Notes: a model not told the origin generated them from the sequence alone. DNA of 21,813 nt from an uncultured Prevotella sp. (GCA_900553155.1 USCM01000004.1:1-21813), one strand, 5' to 3'; shown: positions 8,123-15,658, counted from the stretch's first letter. Numbers and translations: made by a program.

Positions 8123-8186
8123 TCGTGTAATGAACGTATAATTTATGGTTCGTTAATGAACCATAAATTATACGTTCATTACACGA
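8123..8186. repeat. Perfect 29-bp inverted repeat (palindromic element A)
   Basis: Arms 8123-8151 and 8158-8186 are exact reverse complements, with 6-nt loop gttaat. Each arm contains the motif TAATGAACGTATAAT (8128-8142, and inverted at 8167-8181). TTTCTA (8117-8122) and TAGAAA (8191-8196) can extend the pairing after a short bulge. A related copy of the motif, TAATGTTCGTATAAT, lies at 8091-8105. The element sits between the tRNA transcript and the end of the convergent - strand gene. Without a T run it is not a standard terminator, but it could stop or protect transcripts from both sides. Confidence 0.85.
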
Positions 8187-8256
8187 GTATTAGAAATGTT
8201 TTTTATATTTATTACCCACAATGGGGTGTGCTATATATTTTTGTTAAAGCCCACCA

Positions 8257-11211
8257 TTATGCCTCCGCAACAACAGCACCCTCCTGCTTCTTGCCGTCCA
8301 TCATTATTCGCAGCGGCTTCTTAAACCTCACAACGCGCACGTGTTCGGTTTCTTCCACCGCCTCCATCTCGTCCAGCATCTCCTTGCGGAACAAGCCTTC
8401 GCCCCGATTGGCATCCACCGTGAAGTAGCCTACACCAAACGAAGTGAGGTTCTGGAAGAAGTGGGTGCCCTGACTCGGGTCCACCCTATAGTTCTTAAGC
8501 GCAACCTCCACGATAACCCTTGCCGCCGAGATATGCGGCCATTTAACCGGAATGCCAAGCCATGGGTCGCTTGAGCCCCAACGTCCAGGACCAACAAGCA
8601 CATAGTTGGTACCCTTATCGAGATATTCGTGGTTTATCTTCTCAATCTCCCTGGCTATAGTAGGATTGTTGGATGCCGTAAAGTTGTCGTCGGTCTTGAC
8701 ATACACCACGTCCGTAACGTCCTCCGTAACGCCATGTCCCAAGGAGTTGTGCGAGCGCACCACGCACACGTCGTCGGGCACGGCAGCCACATCCTCGTCA
8801 AGCATCTGCTTCGAGTCCACAATAGGACGTATCTGCAAAAGGTACAGATTGCCAGTGCGGTCGTCGTTGATGTTGCACGCAAACTCTATCTCCACAGGTC
8901 GTCGCATCGACTCGGCACCATACTTCATCGACATCTGCAGCAACTGCGGCAGCGGAAAGACGTCGTGCTGCAACACGCCGGCAAAGGTTATAACCTTGCG
9001 TCCGCCGTCGTATATACCGTCGCGTATAACCTGGTCGTAGGGGTCGAAGGTAGAAGCAATGTAGTTGAGCGAGTTGTCGCGCTCTGCCTCCTTAACCTTA
9101 AGGTTGAGGATGTTGAACCCGTCGTCCACCTTGAAGTCGCTGCCCACATGCTTTGTGTCCAGCGCATAGAAGCGTGTCTGCGTCTCCCTTAGAGCCGTCT
9201 CAAGCTCGCTTGTTTGCAGCACCTGGTGCGGATGATATGGCGACACCCTCAGCGTCTGACCTCCATCCACGATATATTTGCCCAGTCCCAATGCCAGCGA
9301 TGCAATGCCGTCTTCGGCACGTTCGTCACCGATAGGATAGTAGTTAAGCGACCTCAGCACGCCGGAGATATTAGGATAGTATCGTCCGTCGTACTGCTTG
9401 CCCACCACTTCTTGCAGAATCACCGCCATCTTCTCCTGGTCGATAACGTTGCTCGTGGCTGTCATGTACGCCTTAGAGTCCTTATAGTATACCGATGCGT
9501 ATACACCCTTTATGGCGCAAGCCAGCATCTCGAGCATGGCATACTTGTCGTCGAGGTACGGAATCATATAGGTAGAGTAGATTCCGGCAAAGGGTTGATA
9601 GTGGGCGTCCTCCAACAGCGAGCTCGAACGTATTGCTATCGGACTCTTCGTTGCCTCGAAGAAGGTAAAGAAGTCGGCTATAAGCGAGTCGGGCAGCTGC
9701 GCCCTCATAAAGTGTTGCAGTATATCCTCGTCCGACGCGTCACTCAGAGCTATCTGGTACAGGTTATTCTGCTCCATAAATTGGTCGAACACATCGGTAC
9801 ACAGCACAACCGTCTTGGGTATCTGCACCGTAGCCCCCTCAAACGAGTTGAACTCCGGGTGCATCTTGATGATATTGTCCAGGAAAGCCAAGCCTCTGCC
9901 CTTGCCGCCCAACGAGCCTTCGCCAATGCGGGCAAAGTGAGAGTAGGAGTCGAACTTCATGCGGTCGAACACAGCCACTACACCGATGTTCTTCATGTGG
10001 CGATACTGCACGATGGCGTCGAAGATAATCTCTCTGTGCGCCGTAATATCCTTCAGGCGGTCCCACGTAATCTTCTTGAGATACTCGGACACGGGGAATA
10101 TGGCACGTGCCGACAGCCAGCGGCTCATGTGGTTGCGCGAGATATGGTACAGCATCGAGTCGTCTGGAATCTTGAAGATGTTGTCCTGTAGCTCCTTGAG
10201 GCTGTGTATGCGCATAATCTCTGCCTTGGTTTTAGGGTCGCGGAAGATGAAGTCGCCAAATCCCATGTGCTCCTCCATCATCTTGCGGAGGTCGAGCGCC
10301 ATCTTCTTCGAGTTTTTGTCTACAAATCTGAAGCCTTCAGCCTCTGCCTTCTCCCTATTCTCCGACTCGGCACTCTCCATTATAAGCGGGATGTACGGGT
10401 TGCGGCTGTGTATGTTGCGCAGCAGTTTCAGTCCAGCCTCGCTGTCCTTGACGCCCCCAACGGGGAATCGCACGTCGCTTATCACGCCAAGCACGTTGTC
10501 GGCATACTTGTCGTACAGCGCCATAGCCTCCTCGTAGTTGCGTGCCAGCACCACCTTAGGACGTCCTCGCATACGCAGCGTTGCGGCGTGTCGGTTAAGC
10601 GCCTCGGTAGAGAATCGCTTGCTTTGCGCCAATATATAATTGTACAGGTTAGGCAAGATGGAGCTGTAGAACCTGATGCTGTCCTCCACCACCAGTATCA
10701 TCTGCACGCCACCCTCCTCGATGTCGTGCTCAAGATTCATCTTGTCCTCAATAAGCTTGATGATAGAGAGGATGAGGTTGGTGTTGCCCAGCCAGCAGAA
10801 CACGTAGTCGAAGATAGACAGGTCCTCGTTCTCCATGCGCTTGGTAATGCCGTGCGAGAAGGGGGTAAGCACGATGCAATGGATATCCGGGAATCCCGCC
10901 TTGATGTCGCGTGCCACCGAGAAAGCGTCGTTGTCGGCATTGCCCGGCATACATATCACGAGGTCGATGTTCATGGTGCGCAACACCTGGTATGCCTCCT
11001 CCGTTGTGCTAACCTGTGTAAAGGTAGGCGGATAGCGCAGTCCCAACTCCATATACTCGTTGTATATCTTCTCCTCCACACGTCCATCGTCCTCAAGCAT
11101 GAAGGCGTCGTATGGATTAGCCACGATAAGCACGTTGTAGATGCGGCGCATCATCAGGTTTACGAAGGTTACATCCTTAAGATAAAACTTCTGGTATTCT
11201 TGTGGTATCAT
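8257..11211 (-). CDS. Receiver-domain/PEP-synthase-type ATP-binding fusion protein
   Basis: A 984-residue cytoplasmic protein, no signal peptide. Residues 24-155 form a degenerate receiver-like domain (YNVLIVANPY, DLVICMPG) lacking the acidic pair and phospho-Asp. Residues 170-315 form a second receiver with plausible active-site residues: E176/D177 (VVEDS), D246 (ISDVRFP), S280 (MESAES) and K299 (VDKNS). From about 425 to 800 comes a PPDK/PEP-synthase N-terminal ATP-grasp domain: GGKGRGLAF (435-443), AIRSSSLLEDA (526-536), FAGIYSTY (541-548) and LQIRPIV (792-798). No phospho-histidine domain or PEP/pyruvate-binding barrel follows. The C-terminus instead holds GPGRWGSSDPWLGIPV (874-889) and SQGTHFFQN (913-921), which I do not recognise. 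It is therefore probably not a complete PEP synthase. Substrate unknown; a signal-controlled phosphotransferase is inference. tadA lies 65 bp upstream on the same strand. Confidence 0.87.
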   Translation of the reverse strand: MIPQEYQKFYLKDVTFVNLMMRRIYNVLIVANPYDAFMLEDDGRVEEKIYNEYMELGLRYPPTFTQVSTTEEAYQVLRTMNIDLVICMPGNADNDAFSVARDIKAGFPDIHCIVLTPFSHGITKRMENEDLSIFDYVFCWLGNTNLILSIIKLIEDKMNLEHDIEEGGVQMILVVEDSIRFYSSILPNLYNYILAQSKRFSTEALNRHAATLRMRGRPKVVLARNYEEAMALYDKYADNVLGVISDVRFPVGGVKDSEAGLKLLRNIHSRNPYIPLIMESAESENREKAEAEGFRFVDKNSKKMALDLRKMMEEHMGFGDFIFRDPKTKAEIMRIHSLKELQDNIFKIPDDSMLYHISRNHMSRWLSARAIFPVSEYLKKITWDRLKDITAHREIIFDAIVQYRHMKNIGVVAVFDRMKFDSYSHFARIGEGSLGGKGRGLAFLDNIIKMHPEFNSFEGATVQIPKTVVLCTDVFDQFMEQNNLYQIALSDASDEDILQHFMRAQLPDSLIADFFTFFEATKSPIAIRSSSLLEDAHYQPFAGIYSTYMIPYLDDKYAMLEMLACAIKGVYASVYYKDSKAYMTATSNVIDQEKMAVILQEVVGKQYDGRYYPNISGVLRSLNYYPIGDERAEDGIASLALGLGKYIVDGGQTLRVSPYHPHQVLQTSELETALRETQTRFYALDTKHVGSDFKVDDGFNILNLKVKEAERDNSLNYIASTFDPYDQVIRDGIYDGGRKVITFAGVLQHDVFPLPQLLQMSMKYGAESMRRPVEIEFACNINDDRTGNLYLLQIRPIVDSKQMLDEDVAAVPDDVCVVRSHNSLGHGVTEDVTDVVYVKTDDNFTASNNPTIAREIEKINHEYLDKGTNYVLVGPGRWGSSDPWLGIPVKWPHISAARVIVEVALKNYRVDPSQGTHFFQNLTSFGVGYFTVDANRGEGLFRKEMLDEMEAVEETEHVRVVRFKKPLRIMMDGKKQEGAVVAEA

Positions 11212-11276
11212 AGGTTTCTGCCTTTTAGGTTTATATGTTTCAATCAGTTGGTTTGTCTATATTCAGAGCCGTTATC

Positions 11277-11732
11277 TTATCGGCGACTGCGGAAGAAGTC
11301 GGTCATCAGCGTGCGGCAGTCCTCCTCCAGCACACCCTGCGTAACGGTACACTTAGGGTGCAGAGCCTTTGGTGCAAACCGCATAAAGCCGCGTTTCTCG
11401 TCGGCAGCGCCAAACACCACACGCCTTATCTGCGACCAGCCTATGGCTCCGGCACACATAATGCACGGCTCAACGGTGACGTACAGGGTACAGTCGGTTA
11501 GATATTTGCCGCCAAGCTGGTTGGCAGCCGATGTTATGGCTTGCATCTCGGCATGCGCCGTAACGTCGCCCAAGGTCTCGGTAAGGTTGTGCGCGCGTGC
11601 TATGATGCGGTCGGCAGCCACTATAACAGCCCCCACCGGAATCTCGCCAGCCTCGCGTGCCGCCATAGCCTCGTCGAGAGCGCGCCGCATAAACTGCTCG
11701 TCTTTCTTCTGTTGTTGTTCGCTATTGTCCAT
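11277..11732 (-). CDS. tadA: tRNA-specific adenosine-34 deaminase
   Basis: TadA converts the wobble adenosine of tRNA-Arg(ACG) to inosine. With the start at 11732 the protein has 151 residues. The zinc-dependent cytidine-deaminase fold is shown by HAE (H60, catalytic E62) and PCIMC (C90 and C93), with IPVGAVIV and the N of HNLTET in their usual places upstream. An in-frame TTG at 11753 would add seven residues, but that TTG is the end of a TAaaTTTG promoter element, so the ATG at 11732 is preferred. The gene reads divergently from yraN and is followed after 65 bp by the receiver/ATP-binding fusion gene, possibly cotranscribed. Guanine deaminase is a related alternative, but the motifs fit TadA better. 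Confidence 0.93.
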   Translation of the reverse strand: MDNSEQQQKKDEQFMRRALDEAMAAREAGEIPVGAVIVAADRIIARAHNLTETLGDVTAHAEMQAITSAANQLGGKYLTDCTLYVTVEPCIMCAGAIGWSQIRRVVFGAADEKRGFMRFAPKALHPKCTVTQGVLEEDCRTLMTDFFRSRR

Positions 11733-11750
11733 AAGTAAGCTTTTTGTTTG

Positions 11751-11758
11751 CAAATTTA
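11751..11758 (-). promoter_or_regulatory. -7 promoter element of tadA
   Basis: On the - strand this reads TAAATTTG, matching TAnnTTTG, about 18 bp upstream of the preferred tadA ATG. No clear TTTG -33 element is seen. Confidence 0.6.
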
Positions 11759-11792
11759 CAATAATAATGCCATATATCTCGCATATTAACGA

Positions 11793-11800
11793 TACCTTTG
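11793..11800 (+). promoter_or_regulatory. -7 promoter element of yraN-birA
   Basis: TACCTTTG matches TAnnTTTG and lies 19 bp before the yraN ATG. With the tadA element it forms a compact divergent promoter region. No good -33 element is visible. Confidence 0.65.
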
Positions 11801-11819
11801 TACATTAAATTTTACAACT

Positions 11820-12200
11820 ATGGCACAACATAACCAACTGGGCAAGTGGGGCGAGGAGTATGCCGCAAACTATCTGTTGGGCAAAGGCTACGACATCCTT
11901 GAGCGCGACTGGCGTATAGGCCACCGCGACATCGACATCATTGCGCGTTCGCCCGAAGGCGACACCGTGGTGTTTGTCGAGGTAAAGACACGCACCAACG
12001 ACGTAGTTACCGACCCTCGCGATGCCGTTGACCTACGCAAGATACGCAGCATAGGCTGGGCTGCCAACGCCTACGTAAAGCAGCGCAACGTGATAGACCT
12101 CCTGCGCTTCGACATCATATCCATCGTTGGCAGCAACGATACCAATGCCAATATAACGCACGTGGAGGATGCCTTCAATCCGTGCTGCGCCTTCAGATAA
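11820..12200 (+). CDS. yraN: YraN family (UPF0102) endonuclease-like protein
   Basis: A 126-residue protein of the UPF0102/YraN family, predicted PD-(D/E)XK-fold nucleases related to Holliday junction resolvases; the cellular role is not settled. Seen in the sequence: the N-terminal pattern LGKWGEEYAANYLLGKGYDIL with E12, the acidic motif DIDIIA (D37, D39), and FVEVKTR with E54 and K56, which complete the nuclease-like active site. The length matches the family (about 120 residues). It begins 19 bp after a TAccTTTG element, giving a short leader, and birA follows after 15 bp, so the two are probably an operon. The C-terminus ends VEDAFNP, a common YraN ending, plus a few residues. Confidence 0.92.
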   Translation: MAQHNQLGKWGEEYAANYLLGKGYDILERDWRIGHRDIDIIARSPEGDTVVFVEVKTRTNDVVTDPRDAVDLRKIRSIGWAANAYVKQRNVIDLLRFDIISIVGSNDTNANITHVEDAFNPCCAFR

Positions 12201-12215
12201 CAAACACGTACAAGA

Positions 12216-12953
12216 ATGAAAAAAGAAGTAATACACCTATCCGACATCTCCTCTACCAACGACTATCTGCAACAACTGCCTACGCCCATGCCCGACGCCA
12301 TGACCGTAGCCGTTGCCTCGCACCAGACGGCAGGCCGCGGACAGGGCAGCAACTGCTGGGAGAGCGAGGCGGGCAAGAATCTGCTGTTCTCCATACTCAC
12401 CTCGCCGGTGTCTGTACCCGTAGCTCAGCAGTTTGTACTCTCCATGGCTGGCGCCCTCGCTCTGAAGCAGGTGCTCGACCGCTACACTGGTGACATCACC
12501 CTAAAGTGGCCCAACGACATCTATTGGCGCAACCGCAAGATTAGCGGCACGCTAATCGAGACCTCTGTAGGCGGCAAGACCCTAAAACGCTGCATATACG
12601 GCATAGGCCTCAACGTCAACCAGCGCCAGTTCTTAAGCGACGCCCCCAATCCTGTGTCGCTGCTCAACATCACGGGCAAGGAGACACCACTCGACCTGCT
12701 ACTCGACGAGATATTGCAGAGCTTCGACCACTATTATGCCCTTGCCGTAGGCGGCAAGCACGACGTCATTGTAGCCCAATACAACGCTGCCCTCTTCCGC
12801 CGCCAGGGATTGCATACGTATAAGGATGCCGCCACCGGCGAGCTGTTCGACGCCGCTATACACCACGTTGGCACCGACGGACTGCTACACCTCGTGGACA
12901 GCCAAGGCATAAGCCGCACCTATGCGTTGAAGGAAGTGAAGTTTGTGATTTGA
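12216..12953 (+). CDS. birA: Biotin--[acetyl-CoA-carboxylase] ligase
   Basis: Biotin protein ligase activates biotin to biotinyl-AMP and attaches it to the lysine of biotin carboxyl carrier proteins. The 245 residues carry SSTNDYL (12-18), the biotin/ATP loop ASHQTAGRGQG (34-44), LKWPNDIYW (96-104) with K97, and KISGTLIE (108-115), all hallmarks of the catalytic domain. The C-terminal domain (about 195-245) is a short SH3-like region. There is no N-terminal winged-helix domain, so this is the monofunctional class that does not act as the biotin repressor. It follows yraN by 15 bp. Downstream, a perfect inverted repeat separates it from the convergent trxB. Confidence 0.94.
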   Translation: MKKEVIHLSDISSTNDYLQQLPTPMPDAMTVAVASHQTAGRGQGSNCWESEAGKNLLFSILTSPVSVPVAQQFVLSMAGALALKQVLDRYTGDITLKWPNDIYWRNRKISGTLIETSVGGKTLKRCIYGIGLNVNQRQFLSDAPNPVSLLNITGKETPLDLLLDEILQSFDHYYALAVGGKHDVIVAQYNAALFRRQGLHTYKDAATGELFDAAIHHVGTDGLLHLVDSQGISRTYALKEVKFVI

Positions 12954-13051
12954 AAAACATCGGTCAGTTCGATAGCCTATTTCGAAGGTTGGCATAAACT
13001 TCGACTCTAAGGTTGGCAATATTTCTGATTGGAAGATAGAATATAATTCGT

Positions 13052-13136
13052 TAATGGACGTATAATTTTGTAGCTCCTTTGCCAGTAGTTCTGTGGAAAC
13101 TACTGGCAAAGGAGCTACAAAATTATACGTCCATTA
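13052..13136. repeat. Perfect 39-bp inverted repeat (palindromic element B)
   Basis: Arms 13052-13090 and 13098-13136 are exact reverse complements around a 7-nt loop (ctgtgga). The outer 15 bp of each arm, TAATGGACGTATAAT (13052-13066) and its inverse (13122-13136), matches the motif in element A at 14 of 15 positions. The inner part (gtagctcctttgccagtag...) is unrelated to element A. The element lies between the convergent birA and trxB, 13 bp from the trxB stop codon, and could serve as a two-way transcript end; no T run follows on either side. The preceding 12954-13051 holds two copies of aaggttggca and nothing coding. Confidence 0.88.
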
Positions 13137-13149
13137 TACTAACCTTATA

Positions 13150-14091
13150 TTATACGCGTCCCAAATAGCGCTCTGCCTCCAAGGCAGCCTTGCAACCCGA
13201 ACCCGCAGCCACGATAGCCTGTCGGTATGTAGGGTCGGCACAGTCGCCGGCGGCAAACACGCCCTCTACATTAGTGCAGGGCGAAGCGCCTATAGTCTTG
13301 ATGTAGCCAGTCTCGTCGCAGTCGACGTATGGGCGGAACACCTCGGTGTTGGGACGATGACCGATGGCAAGGAAGAATCCGTCGATAGGCAGGTCGTAGT
13401 GCTCCTCGTCTGCCTCGCCCTTGCGCTTAACAAGGTGAGCGCCCTCAACACCATCCTCGCCATACAGACCTTCGGTATTGTGCTCGTACAGAACCTCAAT
13501 CTTCTCGTTCTCCTCAACACGCTTGCGCATAACATCCGACGCGCGCAGATATGGCTTGCGCACAATCATATACACCTTCTTGCACAATCCGGCAAGATAC
13601 AGAGCCTCCTCGCAGGCTGTGTCGCCACCACCCACTACAGCCACGGTGCGCTTGCGATAGAAAAAGCCATCGCAGGTGGCACAGGCGCTTACGCCCTGTC
13701 CGTTGTACTTCTTCTCGTCCTCAAGTCCAAGATACTTGGCGCTTGCACCGGTTGCAATAATCACGGTGTCGGCCTCAATCTCCTTGCCCGTATCGGTTGT
13801 CAGGACGTAAGGCTTGGCCGAGAAGTCTACCTTGGCGATAGAACCCTCGCGTATATCAGCGCCAAAACGTTCTGCCTGCTTGCGTAGGTCGAGCATCATC
13901 TGGTTGCCGTCGACACCCTCGGGATAACCTGGGAAGTTCTCGACGATGGTGGTCTGCGTGAGCTGACCGCCTGTCTGTATGCCGCAATATTCCACCGGAG
14001 CCAGATTGGCACGGCCTGCGTATATGGCAGCTGTGTATCCGGCAGGACCGCTACCAACGATAAGGCACTTAACGTGTTCTCTATTTTCCAT
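13150..14091 (-). CDS. trxB: Thioredoxin-disulfide reductase
   Basis: A 313-residue low-molecular-weight thioredoxin reductase that uses NADPH and FAD to reduce thioredoxin in the cytoplasm. The FAD-binding motif GSGPAGYTAA spans 13-22, with GGQLTQTT at 41-48. The redox-active disulfide is CATC (C137, C140). The NADPH-binding motif GGGDTA is at 154-159, followed by IVRKPYLRAS, which keeps some basic residues of the usual HRRxxxRA phosphate-binding motif. The C-terminal FAD motif GVFAAGDCAD lies at 277-286. Length and order are typical. It follows the peroxidase gene by 66 bp on the same strand with no obvious terminator between, suggesting one transcript supplying reducing power for peroxide removal. 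Confidence 0.96.
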   Translation of the reverse strand: MENREHVKCLIVGSGPAGYTAAIYAGRANLAPVEYCGIQTGGQLTQTTIVENFPGYPEGVDGNQMMLDLRKQAERFGADIREGSIAKVDFSAKPYVLTTDTGKEIEADTVIIATGASAKYLGLEDEKKYNGQGVSACATCDGFFYRKRTVAVVGGGDTACEEALYLAGLCKKVYMIVRKPYLRASDVMRKRVEENEKIEVLYEHNTEGLYGEDGVEGAHLVKRKGEADEEHYDLPIDGFFLAIGHRPNTEVFRPYVDCDETGYIKTIGASPCTNVEGVFAAGDCADPTYRQAIVAAGSGCKAALEAERYLGRV

Positions 14092-14157
14092 TATTATAGT
14101 TTGCTTATTTATTACTCAAGTTTGGCACGTCTCCTGCACGCCGCCACATTCTTGGAG

Positions 14158-14706
14158 TTACAGCAACTCCTCTATCTGCTTGGCTATATTGTCCAAGCTC
14201 TCTGTTGGCTCAAAGCGAGCCACTACCTGTCCGCGCTTGTTGGTGAGGAACTTGGTGAAGTTCCACTTTATATCGCTTGTCTCCTTATAGTCGGGAGCGT
14301 CCTTGGCGAGTATATCCTCAAGCACCGGTGTAAGCTTGTGTGCAGGGTCGAAACCGGCAAAGCCCTTCTGCTCCTTGAGGAACTTGAACAGCAGGTCGGC
14401 GTCATCACCGTTCACCTTAACCTTCTTAAAGCGAGGAAACTCTGTACCATAGGTTGTCTTGCAGAACTGATGTATCGACTCGTCAGTGCCTGGGGCCTGC
14501 GAGCCAAACTGGTTGCAAGGGAAGTCGAGCACCTCAAATCCTTGAGCGTGATATTTCTCATACAACTTTTCCAGCTCCTCATACTGCGGTGTGAAGCCGC
14601 ACTTTGTGGCTGTGTTTACGATGAGCAGCACTTCGTTGGCATACTCCTTAAGAGATACTTCCTTTCCCTTTCTGTCTTTAACAGAGAATTCGTATACAGT
14701 TCTCAT
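14158..14706 (-). CDS. Glutathione peroxidase family thiol peroxidase
   Basis: A 182-residue peroxidase of the GPX family (BtuE/GpxA type), probably thioredoxin-dependent. The peroxidatic cysteine is C36 in NTATKCGFTPQY. The other catalytic positions are Q70 in CNQFGSQ and W148-N149 in IKWNFTKFL, giving the Cys-Gln-Trp-Asn tetrad. C82 in IHQFCKTTYG lies where thioredoxin-type GPX proteins carry their resolving cysteine, so reduction by thioredoxin rather than glutathione is likely. Cys instead of Sec is the bacterial norm. It precedes trxB by 66 bp on the same strand, which supports that electron route. No signal peptide is seen, so it should be cytoplasmic. Confidence 0.94.
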   Translation of the reverse strand: MRTVYEFSVKDRKGKEVSLKEYANEVLLIVNTATKCGFTPQYEELEKLYEKYHAQGFEVLDFPCNQFGSQAPGTDESIHQFCKTTYGTEFPRFKKVKVNGDDADLLFKFLKEQKGFAGFDPAHKLTPVLEDILAKDAPDYKETSDIKWNFTKFLTNKRGQVVARFEPTESLDNIAKQIEELL

Positions 14707-14765
14707 TTTCTTATTTATTTGTGTTTAGATGTTTTCTTGTTCTTCTTACCTTAATATATGAGCTA

Positions 14766-14773
14766 CAAAATTA
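14766..14773 (-). promoter_or_regulatory. -7 promoter element of the peroxidase-trxB pair
   Basis: On the - strand this reads TAATTTTG, matching TAnnTTTG, about 60 bp upstream of the ATG. A CTTG (14792-14795 on the + strand as CAAG) lies 18 bp further upstream as a weak -33 element. Confidence 0.6.
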
Positions 14774-14861
14774 TGAAAAAATAATGAGAAACAAGAAATG
14801 AATAGGGAAAACCCTACTTCATAATATGGATTTTATCTATACCCAATCAAATTTGTTTTAT

Positions 14862-14869
14862 TAAATTTG
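14862..14869 (+). promoter_or_regulatory. -7 promoter element of the lipoprotein gene
   Basis: TAAATTTG matches TAnnTTTG and is followed by about 66 bp of A/T-rich leader before the ATG at 14936. No good -33 element is seen. The 229-bp gap 14707-14935 otherwise holds only the divergent peroxidase promoter. Confidence 0.6.
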
Positions 14870-14935
14870 CAACATAAAACAAATAAATACGTTATTATTA
14901 AGTAAAAAGTGAAACAATTTAAAACTAATAGCAAT

Positions 14936-15658
14936 ATGAAGAAGATTTATACTTACCTCACACTCCTCTTGCTCGCCATGTCGCCTGCAATGTTCACAAG
15001 TTGCGACACCGACGACTACTGGTACGACGATTATGACGACTGGTACGAGAACGAAGACGACCGATACAACAAGCCTTACGACGAGGGTTGCTGCCAGCTG
15101 GTCAGCATGGCGCAAACGCTCAACGGTATGTGGAGCGGCAAAGCCAAGAACGTGGTGTACGAGAACAACAATGCCTACGAGACACAGATATACGTCGACT
15201 TTACCTTTACGCAGTACTCTAAGAAGTCGAACAACGGCGTTGGCTACGAAACCGACTACGTACAGGCTTACGACGAAAACGGCAGCCCGCTGTTCAACCC
15301 CGACGGATCGCCTGCATATAAGACACAGACAATGCAGTTTAAGTGGTACATCGACCCGCGCACGTACAATATATATATGGAGTATGTCGATTCGGGAGCA
15401 CGCTATTTGCTCGACTATAACGGCAGAACCAACGACTCTGGCTTCCAGCTTGGATGGAGCGACGAGTACAAAAAGGATATATTCGATGGTGTGATTGAAG
15501 GCATCAACGTCAACGAGCGTGTCTACTTCTCTTGCGACCGCGTTACCCGCACACGTGCTGCAGGCGACACCACCAACCCGGGCAAGCTGCTCTTCGGAAA
15601 GGGCAAGGGCGTGAAGCTCAACACCGAAGGACTGAAGTGGGAGCTGCCTAAGAGATAG
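14936..15658 (+). CDS. Putative surface lipoprotein, unknown function
   Basis: I do not recognise this 240-residue protein. It has a lipoprotein signal peptide: MKKIYTYL, a hydrophobic core, then the lipobox-like MFTSC with the lipidated cysteine at C23. The mature N-terminus CDTDDYWYDDYDDWY is extremely rich in Asp and Tyr/Trp; acidic residues just after the Cys resemble the lipoprotein export signal that sends Bacteroidota lipoproteins to the cell surface. The rest looks beta-rich, with LNGMWSGKA near the start of the globular part (reminiscent of lipocalin-like folds, weakly) and many aromatic residues. An in-frame GTG at 14909 would add nine residues that spoil the signal peptide, so the ATG at 14936 is chosen. 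It converges with the kinase gene, with only 12 bp between stop codons. Confidence 0.82.
   Translation: MKKIYTYLTLLLLAMSPAMFTSCDTDDYWYDDYDDWYENEDDRYNKPYDEGCCQLVSMAQTLNGMWSGKAKNVVYENNNAYETQIYVDFTFTQYSKKSNNGVGYETDYVQAYDENGSPLFNPDGSPAYKTQTMQFKWYIDPRTYNIYMEYVDSGARYLLDYNGRTNDSGFQLGWSDEYKKDIFDGVIEGINVNERVYFSCDRVTRTRAAGDTTNPGKLLFGKGKGVKLNTEGLKWELPKR

Noticed and set aside
7994..8226. Similar sequences TTTATACCCACATTGTGG (7994-8011) and tttattacccacaatggggtg (8206-8226) as possible target-site duplications around element A and the REP-like copy
   Set aside because: They differ by several bases and an indel, are longer than usual target-site duplications, and each is itself nearly palindromic, so resemblance may be accidental.
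9214..10191. A 325-codon + strand open frame inside the receiver/ATP-binding gene
   Set aside because: Antisense shadow of the conserved ATP-grasp coding sequence, with no family resemblance.
11733..11753. N-terminal extension of TadA from the TTG at 11753
   Set aside because: The TTG forms the end of a TAaaTTTG promoter element and the added residues match nothing in the family; the ATG at 11732 is better.
10204..11808. A 534-codon open frame on the + strand opposite the receiver/ATP-binding gene and tadA
   Set aside because: It runs antisense to two well-supported genes, crosses the tadA promoter, and its translation is rich in His, Val, Leu and Arg with no recognisable motif. Codon bias of the real genes leaves few stops in this frame.
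13093..13887. A 264-codon + strand open frame opposite trxB, starting inside element B
   Set aside because: It is antisense to a complete thioredoxin reductase and begins in the palindrome loop; no motif supports it.
14760..14774. A 15-bp match (GAGCTACAAAATTAT) between the peroxidase promoter and the arms of element B
   Set aside because: About one such 15-bp match is expected by chance in an A/T-rich 22-kb window counting both strands, so it gives no evidence of common origin.
14909..14935. GTG start at 14909 for the lipoprotein
   Set aside because: It would put KQFKTNSN ahead of the Lys-Lys n-region and spoil a normal lipoprotein signal peptide that starts at 14936.
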